Shown one piece after another: positions 56,494 through 64,000 of a DNA stretch of 64,000 nt (its first letter is position 1; each line of letters starts with the position of its first letter). Origin of the DNA: Leptolyngbyaceae cyanobacterium RM1_1_2 (GTDB lineage: Bacteria; Cyanobacteriota; Cyanobacteriia; Phormidesmidales; Phormidesmidaceae); NCBI GenBank assembly GCA_012032345.1, contig JAAUQI010000016.1:24247-88246 (forward strand), written 5' to 3'. The translations under genes were made by a program, and so were the position numbers. Below the pieces are notes generated by a model. That model was given only the letters and a program-made list of their open reading frames with translations, was not told where the DNA came from and did not search any database.

Positions 56494-56968
56494 GAGTGAA
56501 TAACTGATGGGCCTGACGCTATCGGGATAATCTGAGTTTGCCAGAAAGCTAGCTAGAAAGTCCGCTAAGGTTGAGAGGCTAGCGATCGCCAGCCTCTCAG
56601 TTTTGCGAAACTATTGAATCTTGTGCTGCGTGAAAAGAATGCATAAAGTCAGCAGCTTTAAAGAGTATCCGGTGTTTGCAAAGGATAGCTTGGAGTTACT
56701 AAACCACCTGACCAAGTATAAAGACTGAACAAAACATCTGGTGCATTGGTGTAGTGCAGCAGGCAATTATTGAGCTTGAATATGGAAAAATGACAGGCTT
56801 GCAGTGAGGTCTTAAGCGAAATGATCACGTAGGGTGAAGCCAGTCAGGGTATAAAATAAAAGTTTTGCGAAACGACGTCGTAGCCTGGGAGGGGTCTGGA
56901 GCGGTAGTCTAAGATACGGGTTGAGGCTTTCGTTGTTACTTTTGCTACTCGGTAAAAAATACTCTTCT
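56494..56968. other. gene-poor region with one perfect hairpin
   Basis: About 475 bases. TGAGAGGCT (56572-56580) pairs with AGCCTCTCA (56591-56599) over 9 bp around a loop holding a HIP1-like site, followed by GTTTT. It lies in the leader of the iron permease, so it may be a leader or terminator structure. No other gene or family match was found here. Confidence 0.45.
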
Positions 56969-57892
56969 ATGACACAGCTTACCGCTAATGAAGTGCTTGG
57001 CTTTCTTCGGGGTGGACGCTCTTTGCGTAGAGCAGAACTCAGCAATATCGATCTGCAAGGGGCGCGACTCGATCGCGGTGAGTTTGCCTATGCCTACTTT
57101 TGTCGTGCCCAGCTCACAGGGGCTTCCTGCTTAGGGGCTGACTTTACCGGGGCCAATCTGGTTTCAGCAACGCTGCGAGAGAGTTTCTTAGATCAGGCTA
57201 TTTTTGCTGCAGCCGATTTAACTCAGGCACAGCTAGAGCGTAGCCTGTGGCAAGAGGTCTATGCGCCTCAGTCGCGCTTTTGCGGTGCAGTTCTAGACGA
57301 GTCTACCTTTATCTTCGCCAACTTAGAGGGATCTGACTTCAGACAGGCCAGTGTTCGGCAGGTAAACTTTAAGGGAGCCAGCCTCAAGCGGGCAAATTTT
57401 AGCCAAGGAAACTTGAGTCGGGCTAGCTTCAATCAGGTCGCGGCTGCTAAAAGCTGCTGGCTGCAGGCCAATCTCCCAGGGGCCTCTTTTGATACCGCTG
57501 ACTTGGAGCAGACTCAGTTTGATCAAGCAAATTTAACGGGAGCTAATCTGACCCAGGCTGATTTGCTGCACAGTACACTTCGTCAGGCAAATTTGACCTG
57601 TGCAGTTTTGTTGCAGACTCAGCTAGACTGGGCCGATCTGTCAGAGGCAATTTTGGTACGGGCTAATTTTGAGCGGGCTTCACTTTATGGGGCCAAGGCT
57701 GAGTCTGCTGACCTGAGGGCAGCGAATCTCAGGGGGGCCGACCTGCGAGAAGCCAACTTTGAAAATGCAGTCTTAACCGGGGCCTGTCTGACGGACGCTC
57801 AGGTAGAAGGTGCCCTCTTTACAAACGCAGTGGGGCTGACCCCGCTGCAGCAGTGGCAGCTAGGGCGTCAAGGCGCAATCAACGTAGGCTAA
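56969..57892 (+). CDS. pentapeptide-repeat protein
   Basis: About 307 residues from the ATG at 56969 (MTQLTANEVLGFL); the frame is open to 56921. Repeats of the A(D/N)LXX type run over most of the length: RRAELSNIDLQGARLDRGEF, GADFTGANLVSATL, ANLTGANLTQADLLHSTLRQ, SADLRAANLRGADLREANFE. It should form a right-handed quadrilateral beta-helix. It ends in NAVGLTPLQQWQLGRQGAIN. Function is unknown; such proteins are abundant in cyanobacteria. Confidence 0.85.
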   Translation: MTQLTANEVLGFLRGGRSLRRAELSNIDLQGARLDRGEFAYAYFCRAQLTGASCLGADFTGANLVSATLRESFLDQAIFAAADLTQAQLERSLWQEVYAPQSRFCGAVLDESTFIFANLEGSDFRQASVRQVNFKGASLKRANFSQGNLSRASFNQVAAAKSCWLQANLPGASFDTADLEQTQFDQANLTGANLTQADLLHSTLRQANLTCAVLLQTQLDWADLSEAILVRANFERASLYGAKAESADLRAANLRGADLREANFENAVLTGACLTDAQVEGALFTNAVGLTPLQQWQLGRQGAINVG

Positions 57893-57927
57893 ACCCAAAC
57901 GCGATCGCATCTGCGTTTTTTTGGGTT
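57891..57927 (+). terminator. rho-independent-like terminator after the pentapeptide gene
   Basis: ACCCAAACGC pairs with GCGTTTTTTTGGGT with a small bulge around a HIP1-containing loop. It begins at the TAA stop itself and includes a T-run. Confidence 0.65.
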
Positions 57928-57997
57928 TTGGGTAAGTGCAGTTGAGTTCAGAAAGAATTTGTCCTGGTGTCTAATAGCTTTCTAAAGCGTAATCATA

Positions 57998-58038
57998 CTT
58001 AACTGGTTCCATAAGCTTTCCATAAACTTTTCTTTAAC
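57998..58038 (+). promoter_or_regulatory. candidate Pho box upstream of the phosphatase/phytase gene
   Basis: Four direct half-sites, CTTAAC (57998), CCATAAG (58009), CATAAAC (58021) and CTTTAAC (58032), recur every 11-12 bases. This spacing is like the tandem 8+3 base Pho boxes (CTTAACCT type) bound by cyanobacterial PhoB/SphR. They lie 213-253 bases before the ATG of a phosphatase/phytase, which makes the regulatory call attractive. It is a pattern-based proposal. Confidence 0.45.
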
Positions 58039-58250
58039 TACCGGTGATATTCTCGCTATCAAAGCAAGCCTGATTTTTACCGTAATCTATCGACCAGCTG
58101 TGGGCTAGTTCCTTTCAGGAAGTTAGCTAGCTACAGCTGGCTTCAGCGTGAACGCGATCGCGCTACTTTGTGCTGCCTACGGTGACAGAACTGTTTTGTA
58201 TATAGACACGACTCGTTTGACCGTCATTCCCTAACCCAAGGAGTTTATCA

Positions 58251-61200
58251 ATGGCTGGTGCTGAAACTGTTCGTTTTGCCACATTCAATGCCTCTCTTAA
58301 CCGGGGCAGTGAGGGCGCTTTAATCAATGATTTGTCAACGCCCGACAACGCTCAGGCTCAGGCAGTAGCTGAGATCATTCAGCGATCGAATCCTGACGTG
58401 CTGCTGCTCAATGAATTTGACTACGACCCGAATGGGACAGCCGCAGAGCTATTTCAGCAAAACTACCTGGGGCTGGGTCAAAACGGAGCCGCTGCTGTTG
58501 AGTATCCCTATGTCTATCTGGCTCCCTCCAATACCGGAATTGCTTCTGGCTTTGATCTAGACAATGACGGACAAACGGTGACTACTCCCGGTTCAGGAGC
58601 CTACGGCAACGATGCTTTTGGCTTTGGTTTGTTTCCGGGGCAGTTTGGCATGGTGCTGCTGTCGAAGTACCCCATTCTTCAGGATCAAGTACGCACGTTT
58701 CAAAACTTTTTGTGGAAAGATTTGCCGGGGGCGCTGCTGCCCGACAACCCAGCCACACCAGCCCCTAATGACTTTTATTCAGCCGCAGAGCTAGAGGCTT
58801 TTCGCCTGTCTTCTAAAAGCCACTGGGACGTGCCGATTGAGGTGAATGGCGAAGTGGTGCATGTGCTGGCTAGCCATCCCACCCCGCCGGTCTTTGACGG
58901 CCCCGAAGACCGCAACGGTCGGCGCAACTTTGATGAGATTCGCTTTTGGTCTGACTACATCACTCCTGGCGCAGGGGGCTATATCTATGACGACCAAGGC
59001 GGCACCGGCGGCCTCGACCCCAATGCCCGCTTTGTGATCATGGGCGACCAAAACAGCGACCCTTTTGATGGCGACAGTATTCCAGGCGCGATTCAGCAGC
59101 TACTGTACAATCCTGCCGTTAATATTACTCAGTCTCCTGCCAGTGCAGGGGGGCCGGACGCAGCCGCTAGACAGGGGCAAAACAACCTAACGCAGCTTGG
59201 CGATCCGCTCTACGACACCGCAGACTTTGCCGAATCGGCTTTTGGCGGGCCGGGCAACTTGCGAGCAGATTATGTATTGCCCTCTCAAAATTTGGAGCTA
59301 AAGGAGGCGGCTGTTTTCTGGCCGACCAGCGCCGATCCGCAGTTTGATTTAGTGGGTGATTTTCCCTTTCCCAGTTCTGACCACCGCCTGGTCTATGCCG
59401 ATGTGGCGATCGCTCGTCCGGGAGCTAACCAAAATCGCCAGTCCGTCAGCGCTATTGAATTTTTAGGCGACCTCAACTTTGCGACTGGCCTGCAGTTTGG
59501 CGGCACCGAGGTGGGGGGCCTATCGGGTCTGACCTACGATGCCCAGCGTAACGTTTACTACGCCCTTTCTGACGATCGCAGCTCTGATGCCCGCTTCTAC
59601 ACGTTGGGTATCGACCTCAGCGACGGCAGCCTAGATGCAGGCGACATTCAGTTTCAAGATGTTACTTTCTTGACGACTGAGACTGGCGATCGCTTTGCCA
59701 ATGGCGTTCTTGATCCAGAAGGCATTGCCCTGAGTAGCCTGGGCACTTTGTTTATTTCCTCTGAAGGCGATGCCAACCAGGGCATTGCGCCATTTGTAAA
59801 TGAGTTTTCGCTGACGGGACAGCAGATTCGTGAACTGCCCGTGCCCGACCCGTTTTTGCCTACCGCCGATCGAAGCAGCGGTATTCGCAACAATCTGGCC
59901 TTTGAAAGCCTCACCCTCACCCCCAATCAGCGCTTTCTCTACACGGCTACCGAGAATTCGCTATTCCAGGACGGCCCCCAAGCCGATATTGACACGGGCA
60001 GTCTGTCACGAATTCTCAAGTATGACCTAGTGACAGGCCAGCCTGCGGCTCAGTTTGTTTATGAAGTTGAGGCCGTCCCAGACGCCCCAACGCCGGCAGA
60101 TGCCTTCCGCACTAATGGCCTGGTTGAGCTGCTGGCAATCGACAACAACGGTACTTTTCTGGCGCTGGAGCGGGGCTTCTCAGTGGGGGCAGGCAATACT
60201 GTCAAGCTCTACGAAGTCAACAGCCAGGGGGCGCTAGATGTCAACAATCAGCTTGACCTGTTTTGGGAGTCTGAAAATATCCCCTTTGAGATTGACCCGC
60301 CCGTACAAAAGCGGCTGCTGCTCGATGTTGAAGCCGATCTAGGCATCGCGCCTGACAACCTGGAGGGCATTGCCCTAGGGCCAAAGCTAGCCGATGGTCG
60401 TCAGTCTTTTGTCATCGTCAGCGACAACAACTTCAGCCCCACCCAGGCGACTCAGTTTCTCTCCTTTGCCCTCGACTTTAGCACCACACCTGCCGTGCTG
60501 CCCGTACTGGAGACGCTGCCGATTGTGGATGATGCCACCTTCCCGGTTGGCTCAGTACCGATTCAGAGAGGCGACGACGATGATGAAGATCAGCCCAGCA
60601 CCCAGCCGACTGCGCTCTTAGGAGATGCCGATGATCCGGCGGTTTGGGTGAATCCTTATGACCGCGATCGCAGCGTTGTCATCGGCACGCTCAAAGATGG
60701 GGGGCTAGCCACCTTCAACCTGCAGGGCGAAGTGCTGCAGGTGATCGCGCCCCAGGAGTTTGGCAGCGATCGCTATAACAACGTCGATGTTATCTACGGC
60801 TTCGGGCTCCGCAACCCCGTCTCAGAAGATGAGGAGGAAGACGAAATTGACGAAAGCGGCGGTGTGGCCGATTTGGCGATCGCCTCTGACCGAGCTAACG
60901 ATGCCCTGGCTATTTTTAGCATCGAGGCCGCCAGCGGCAAACTCACCGATGTCACCTCTGATTTAATTCCTGACAGCATTTTTGGTGTCGATGACGCAGA
61001 GGCGACCGCCTATGGCTTAGCGGCTTACAAGAGTCCGGTATCAGGTAAGTCTTATGTGTTTGTTACTCAGGCCGACGGCAATCAGGTAGCGCAGCTAGAG
61101 CTGGTAGCCGATGGCTCAGGCGGCGTCAGCGCTAACGTGGTGCGAATGCTATCGCTGCCCGTACCGACCGGCGATCCGACCGACTCTCAATCAGAGGGCA

Positions 61201-63599
61201 TTGTCGTAGACCAAGAACTCGGTCTGCTCTATGTCGCCCTAGAAAACGAAGTCGGCATTCTCAAGTTTTCAGCAGAGCCAACCGGTGGCAATGATTTCAG
61301 CATCGTGCAGCCCATCGGTCGGTCCGAGCTGGTACCCGACATTGAAGGACTCAGCATCTACTACGGCCCCAACGGCACTGGCTACCTGATTGCTAACAGC
61401 CAGGGAGACTCATCCTACGCGGTCTTTAGCCGCGAGGGTACGAATGAATATCTAGGCAGCTTTATCATTGGCGACAATGGCGCGATCGACCAGGTGAATG
61501 AGAGCGACGGTTTAGAGGTGATTAGCACTCCCCTAGGGTCTGCTTTCCCCTTTGGCCTGATGATCGTGCAGGACGGGGCCAACGATCCGCAGGTAGTTGT
61601 ACAAGACGACGAAGAGCTAGAAAACGTCAGCACCAACTTTAAGTTCGTGCCTTGGGAATCAGTCGCCAACGCCTTTCCTAATCCGCTTGACATTGCCCCC
61701 GGCAGCTACGATCCTCGCCATCCCAAAGCTCAGTCCCTGGTCAACGGCGTTGCCAGCGGCGACACTACGCAAAAATCAACCGTTCTCTGGGCACGCAGCA
61801 CGCTACCCGGTGAGGTGACATTTGAGTATGCGCCCCTGTCTAAGCCCAAGCAAGTCCGCAGGGCTAGCGCTACTGTCACCGACATCAATCAGCCCGTCAA
61901 AGTAGAAATCAAAGGTCTAAGAGCCGACACCGAGTATGTCTACCGTGTGATTGACGCTGGCGGCGATACTGAGGTGGGCCGGTTTGAAACCGCAGCTAAA
62001 GTGGGCAAGCACACAGGGTTAAGCTTTGGTGTGGCGGGTGACTGGCGCGGTGAGATTGCTCCCTACCCGGCTATCGGCAATGTTGTAGAGCAGCGATTAG
62101 CTTTCTTTGTTGAGCATGGCGATACGATTTATGCTGATGTTCCCTCCCCGGCCTTACTCAACCCAGACGGCAGCTTCAAGTCTCAGGCTGAAACTCTCAA
62201 TGAGTTTCGAGCCAAGCACGCTGAAGTCTACGGCAGCCGCTTAGGTGAAAACTTCTGGGCTGAGCTACGAGCTTCTACCTCGATTCTCGCCACCATTGAT
62301 GACCATGAAGTCACCAATGATTTTTCTGGCGGTGCCCCGGCTGTCTCAGATCCGCGCTTTGCTGAAACCACTGGGCTGATTAACGACACCCAGCTTTACG
62401 AGAACGGCCTGCAGGCATTCCAGGAGTACAATCCGATCCGCAATGAGTTTTATGGCGCTACCGGAGATGACCGTACAGCTGGTGAGCGCAAGCTTTATCG
62501 CCATAACACCTACGGCAGCGACGCGGCTACGTTTGTGCTGGACAGTCGCTCCTTCCGCGATCCAGAGCTACAGGCGGCTGATACGACTAATCCGGCAGAC
62601 GTAGCCCGCTTCTTGGGTGAGTCGCTGCTGCTCGATCGCCAGTTTTTAGGCGACGTTCAGCTCGATGATCTCAAGCAAGATCTGCTCACGGCTGATGACA
62701 AAGGCATTACCTGGAAGTTTGTGATGCTGCCTGAACCCGCTCAGGAGCTGGGGCTATTCAATACCGATGCCTACGAAGGCTACGCTAACGAGCGCACCGA
62801 ACTGCTGAAGTTTGTCAACGACAACAGCATTGACAACGTGGTCTTTGTAGCCGCCGACATTCACGCTACCTTTGTTAACAATCTCACCTACCAGGAGGTA
62901 CCAGGAGGGGAGCGAATTGCCACCAGCGTGTTTGAAATTACCACCGGGTCGGTGGGCTATCAGCCGCCCTTTGGGGAAGTTGTTGTAGACGTGGCAACTG
63001 CTACCGGGCTGCTCACGCCTGAGCAAAAAGCCTTCTATGAGCTGCTGCCGATCGCCCCGGATACAGATGACATCGTCAACGACAAAGACGACTTCCTAAC
63101 CCAGGCGTTTAACAACTTGGCGATCGCGCCTCTAGGCTATGACCCCATTGGCCTAGATGATAACCTGCCCCAGGCAGACGGCCTCATCAACGCCAAGCTG
63201 CTACAGGGTGATTATGTCTCAGCCCATACCTACGGCTGGACTCAGTTTGACATCGATCGCACCACCCAAAAGCTGCTGGTGACCACCTGGGGCATTGACG
63301 GCTATACCCAGGCTGAGCTGCTGGCTAATCCTGACGAGATCCTCGGACGGGAGCCGCGCATTGTCAGCCAGTTTGAGGTAACGCCTAACGGCTTTGAGCC
63401 TAAAGTCAAGGCTGATAAGCTGCTGGCGGGCGGCAAGGCTGGTAAAGGTGAGGTGTCGGATAAATCAGATGGCGAGTCTAAAACTGACTGGCTGACTGAA
63501 GTATCACTAGGACAGCGGGGGCTACTGCCTCAGGCTACGCCTTGGGATATGGAGGAAGCTTCACCGCTGCTAGCGGGATTTGCCGGGGGAGATGATTAA
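58251..63599 (+). CDS. 1782-residue phosphorus-scavenging multidomain enzyme: EEP nuclease/phosphatase, esterase-like phytase, beta-propeller phytase, PhoD
   Basis: Start at 58251 with AAGGAG upstream; no Sec signal peptide is seen. Residues 1-390: an endonuclease/exonuclease/phosphatase fold with FATFNASLNRG, DVLLLNEFD, MGDQNSDPFDGDS and DHRLV. Residues about 400-760: esterase-like phytase (GLSGLTYDAQRNVYYALSDD, LTLTPNQRFLYTATENSLF). Residues about 785-1120: beta-propeller phytase (DDPAVWVNPYDRDRSVVIGT, DLAIASDRANDALAIF, DIEGLSIYYGPNGTGYLIAN). Residues about 1150-1740: PhoD alkaline phosphatase (HGDTIYAD, TIDDHEVTNDF, FVAADIHATFVNN). Acidic linkers occur near residues 775 and 858. Export is possibly non-classical, through a type I system. 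Expected substrates are phytate, phosphodiesters and phosphomonoesters. Confidence 0.88.
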   Translation: MAGAETVRFATFNASLNRGSEGALINDLSTPDNAQAQAVAEIIQRSNPDVLLLNEFDYDPNGTAAELFQQNYLGLGQNGAAAVEYPYVYLAPSNTGIASGFDLDNDGQTVTTPGSGAYGNDAFGFGLFPGQFGMVLLSKYPILQDQVRTFQNFLWKDLPGALLPDNPATPAPNDFYSAAELEAFRLSSKSHWDVPIEVNGEVVHVLASHPTPPVFDGPEDRNGRRNFDEIRFWSDYITPGAGGYIYDDQGGTGGLDPNARFVIMGDQNSDPFDGDSIPGAIQQLLYNPAVNITQSPASAGGPDAAARQGQNNLTQLGDPLYDTADFAESAFGGPGNLRADYVLPSQNLELKEAAVFWPTSADPQFDLVGDFPFPSSDHRLVYADVAIARPGANQNRQSVSAIEFLGDLNFATGLQFGGTEVGGLSGLTYDAQRNVYYALSDDRSSDARFYTLGIDLSDGSLDAGDIQFQDVTFLTTETGDRFANGVLDPEGIALSSLGTLFISSEGDANQGIAPFVNEFSLTGQQIRELPVPDPFLPTADRSSGIRNNLAFESLTLTPNQRFLYTATENSLFQDGPQADIDTGSLSRILKYDLVTGQPAAQFVYEVEAVPDAPTPADAFRTNGLVELLAIDNNGTFLALERGFSVGAGNTVKLYEVNSQGALDVNNQLDLFWESENIPFEIDPPVQKRLLLDVEADLGIAPDNLEGIALGPKLADGRQSFVIVSDNNFSPTQATQFLSFALDFSTTPAVLPVLETLPIVDDATFPVGSVPIQRGDDDDEDQPSTQPTALLGDADDPAVWVNPYDRDRSVVIGTLKDGGLATFNLQGEVLQVIAPQEFGSDRYNNVDVIYGFGLRNPVSEDEEEDEIDESGGVADLAIASDRANDALAIFSIEAASGKLTDVTSDLIPDSIFGVDDAEATAYGLAAYKSPVSGKSYVFVTQADGNQVAQLELVADGSGGVSANVVRMLSLPVPTGDPTDSQSEGIVVDQELGLLYVALENEVGILKFSAEPTGGNDFSIVQPIGRSELVPDIEGLSIYYGPNGTGYLIANSQGDSSYAVFSREGTNEYLGSFIIGDNGAIDQVNESDGLEVISTPLGSAFPFGLMIVQDGANDPQVVVQDDEELENVSTNFKFVPWESVANAFPNPLDIAPGSYDPRHPKAQSLVNGVASGDTTQKSTVLWARSTLPGEVTFEYAPLSKPKQVRRASATVTDINQPVKVEIKGLRADTEYVYRVIDAGGDTEVGRFETAAKVGKHTGLSFGVAGDWRGEIAPYPAIGNVVEQRLAFFVEHGDTIYADVPSPALLNPDGSFKSQAETLNEFRAKHAEVYGSRLGENFWAELRASTSILATIDDHEVTNDFSGGAPAVSDPRFAETTGLINDTQLYENGLQAFQEYNPIRNEFYGATGDDRTAGERKLYRHNTYGSDAATFVLDSRSFRDPELQAADTTNPADVARFLGESLLLDRQFLGDVQLDDLKQDLLTADDKGITWKFVMLPEPAQELGLFNTDAYEGYANERTELLKFVNDNSIDNVVFVAADIHATFVNNLTYQEVPGGERIATSVFEITTGSVGYQPPFGEVVVDVATATGLLTPEQKAFYELLPIAPDTDDIVNDKDDFLTQAFNNLAIAPLGYDPIGLDDNLPQADGLINAKLLQGDYVSAHTYGWTQFDIDRTTQKLLVTTWGIDGYTQAELLANPDEILGREPRIVSQFEVTPNGFEPKVKADKLLAGGKAGKGEVSDKSDGESKTDWLTEVSLGQRGLLPQATPWDMEEASPLLAGFAGGDD

Positions 63600-63623
63600 A
63601 TCCCTCGTTTAAAGATAAAGTTC

Positions 63624-63657
63624 AGCCCCCTGATTCCTCAACTGGAATCAGGGGGCT
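63624..63657 (+). terminator. strong hairpin after the phosphatase/phytase gene
   Basis: AGCCCCCTGATTCC (63624-63637) pairs perfectly over 14 bp with GGAATCAGGGGGCT (63644-63657). The loop is 6 bases and TTAATTA follows. It lies 24 bases after the stop. Confidence 0.85.
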
Positions 63658-63663
63658 TTAATT

Positions 63664-63724
63664 AGGTTGGTAGTGAGCGCTTGAGCGCTGCCAGTGAGTG
63701 AGCGCTCAAGCGCTCACTACGAAC
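63664..63724. repeat. AGCGCTT-type element with 19-bp perfect inverted repeat
   Basis: TAGTGAGCGCTTGAGCGCT at 63671-63689 pairs perfectly with its complement at 63701-63719 across an 11-base loop, ending in ACTACGAAC. It belongs to the same family as 24571-24688 and 53984-54088 by shared ends TAGT and CTACGAAC. It lies next to an IS630-type remnant, but no transposase relation was seen. Confidence 0.7.
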
Positions 63725-63785
63725 AGCTTTAAACTCTCATACTAAATCCGACTTGTATACCCCCGAAATAGTATAGGATTGAGGG

Positions 63786-64000
63786 ATTCCTAGACCCCTT
63801 CATCTCGAACCTCATTTTTCAGCCGACAAGCTCAAAGCGCGATATCGCGCCAGCCAAGACCCGCTCGAGTCTTGACGCTGGCATCTAGTGTGGCTGGTTC
63901 ACACGCAAACGACGCTGACGGATGCAGCTAAAGCTGTTGGACTGAACTATGACTACGCCCGAGATGTCGTGAGAGACTACAACCGTGATGGCGCTGATGG
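63786..64000 (+). pseudogene. IS630-family transposase, N-terminal part with broken start and nonsense codon
   Basis: From an ATT at 63786, the frame reads IPRPLHLEPHFSADKLKARY then RASQDPLES, a TGA at 63873-63875, and then RWHLVWLVHTQTTLTDAAKA and VGLNYDYARDVVRDYNRDGA to the window edge. This is the helix-turn-helix start of IS630-type transposases. The start codon position is ATT where homologues have Met, and the TGA replaces an Arg codon (CGA in relatives). The rest lies outside the window. Confidence 0.7.

Noticed and set aside
61415..61693. Minus-strand Ser-rich frame inside the phosphatase/phytase gene
   Set aside because: The Ser-rich translation arises from the antisense of acidic codons. 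The sense frame is a continuous 1782-codon gene.

Overview
The window is cyanobacterial chromosome. HIP1 octamers (GCGATCGC) occur throughout, inside and between genes. Several genes are specific to cyanobacteria or strongly associated with them: the RuBisCO assembly chaperone Raf1, the carboxysome shell protein CcmP, a Ycf29/Rre1-type response regulator, a CSP41-like protein, DUF3386 and Nif11-like proteins, and a minCDE cluster. Gene content and the dispersed AGCGCTT-type repeats fit a Leptolyngbya-like, non-heterocystous lineage, but that assignment is inference.

Layout. 0-6.5 kb: cut-off M48 protease, DUF4330 protein, cyclopropane-fatty-acid synthase, PurU, and a LysR regulator divergent from a pirin/CDGSH/WrbA-like redox cluster. 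6.5-10.4 kb: small accessory island with a secreted protein, an XRE-ImmA/PIN toxin-antitoxin-like pair, a dead parDE pair and a HEPN/MNT pair. 10.5-18 kb: GTPase, GST, YetF, DUF3386, Raf1, tRNA-Ala and a six-domain diguanylate cyclase. 18-25 kb: Uma2 copies and remnants, an antiporter, dps with a PerR-like box, a pseudokinase fused to a PstS-like domain, and a Nif11 peptide. 25-38 kb: tRNA-Thr and Rre1, minCDE, tilS, a 1326-residue sensor kinase, ccmP, dnaG, yraN and a MITE-like element. 38-46 kb: BMP-type nucleoside ABC transporter without a visible ATPase, and a large coiled-coil/TPR membrane protein. 46-58 kb: SagB-like oxidoreductase, Uma2, hisIE, CSP41-like protein, sulfatase, argB, aroK, an Fe3+ permease and a pentapeptide protein. 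58-64 kb: a 1782-residue phosphorus-scavenging enzyme behind a Pho-box-like repeat, then a broken IS630-type transposase at the right edge.

How the parts relate. Carbon fixation is represented by Raf1 and CcmP. Redox and metal stress is represented by the LysR/pirin/WrbA cluster, Dps, GST and the Fe3+ permease. Phosphorus acquisition is represented by the giant phosphatase/phytase, and purine or nucleoside handling by the BMP transporter and PurU.

Two observations stand out. First, the multi-domain phosphatase combines an EEP fold, an esterase-like phytase, a beta-propeller phytase and PhoD in one chain, next to a candidate Pho box. Second, nine otherwise intact genes are broken by a frameshift, and every one has the same sign (one base missing). 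Systematic sequence error explains this better than real gene decay, so those genes should be read as probably functional. By contrast parDE, three Uma2 copies and the IS630 gene look truly decayed.
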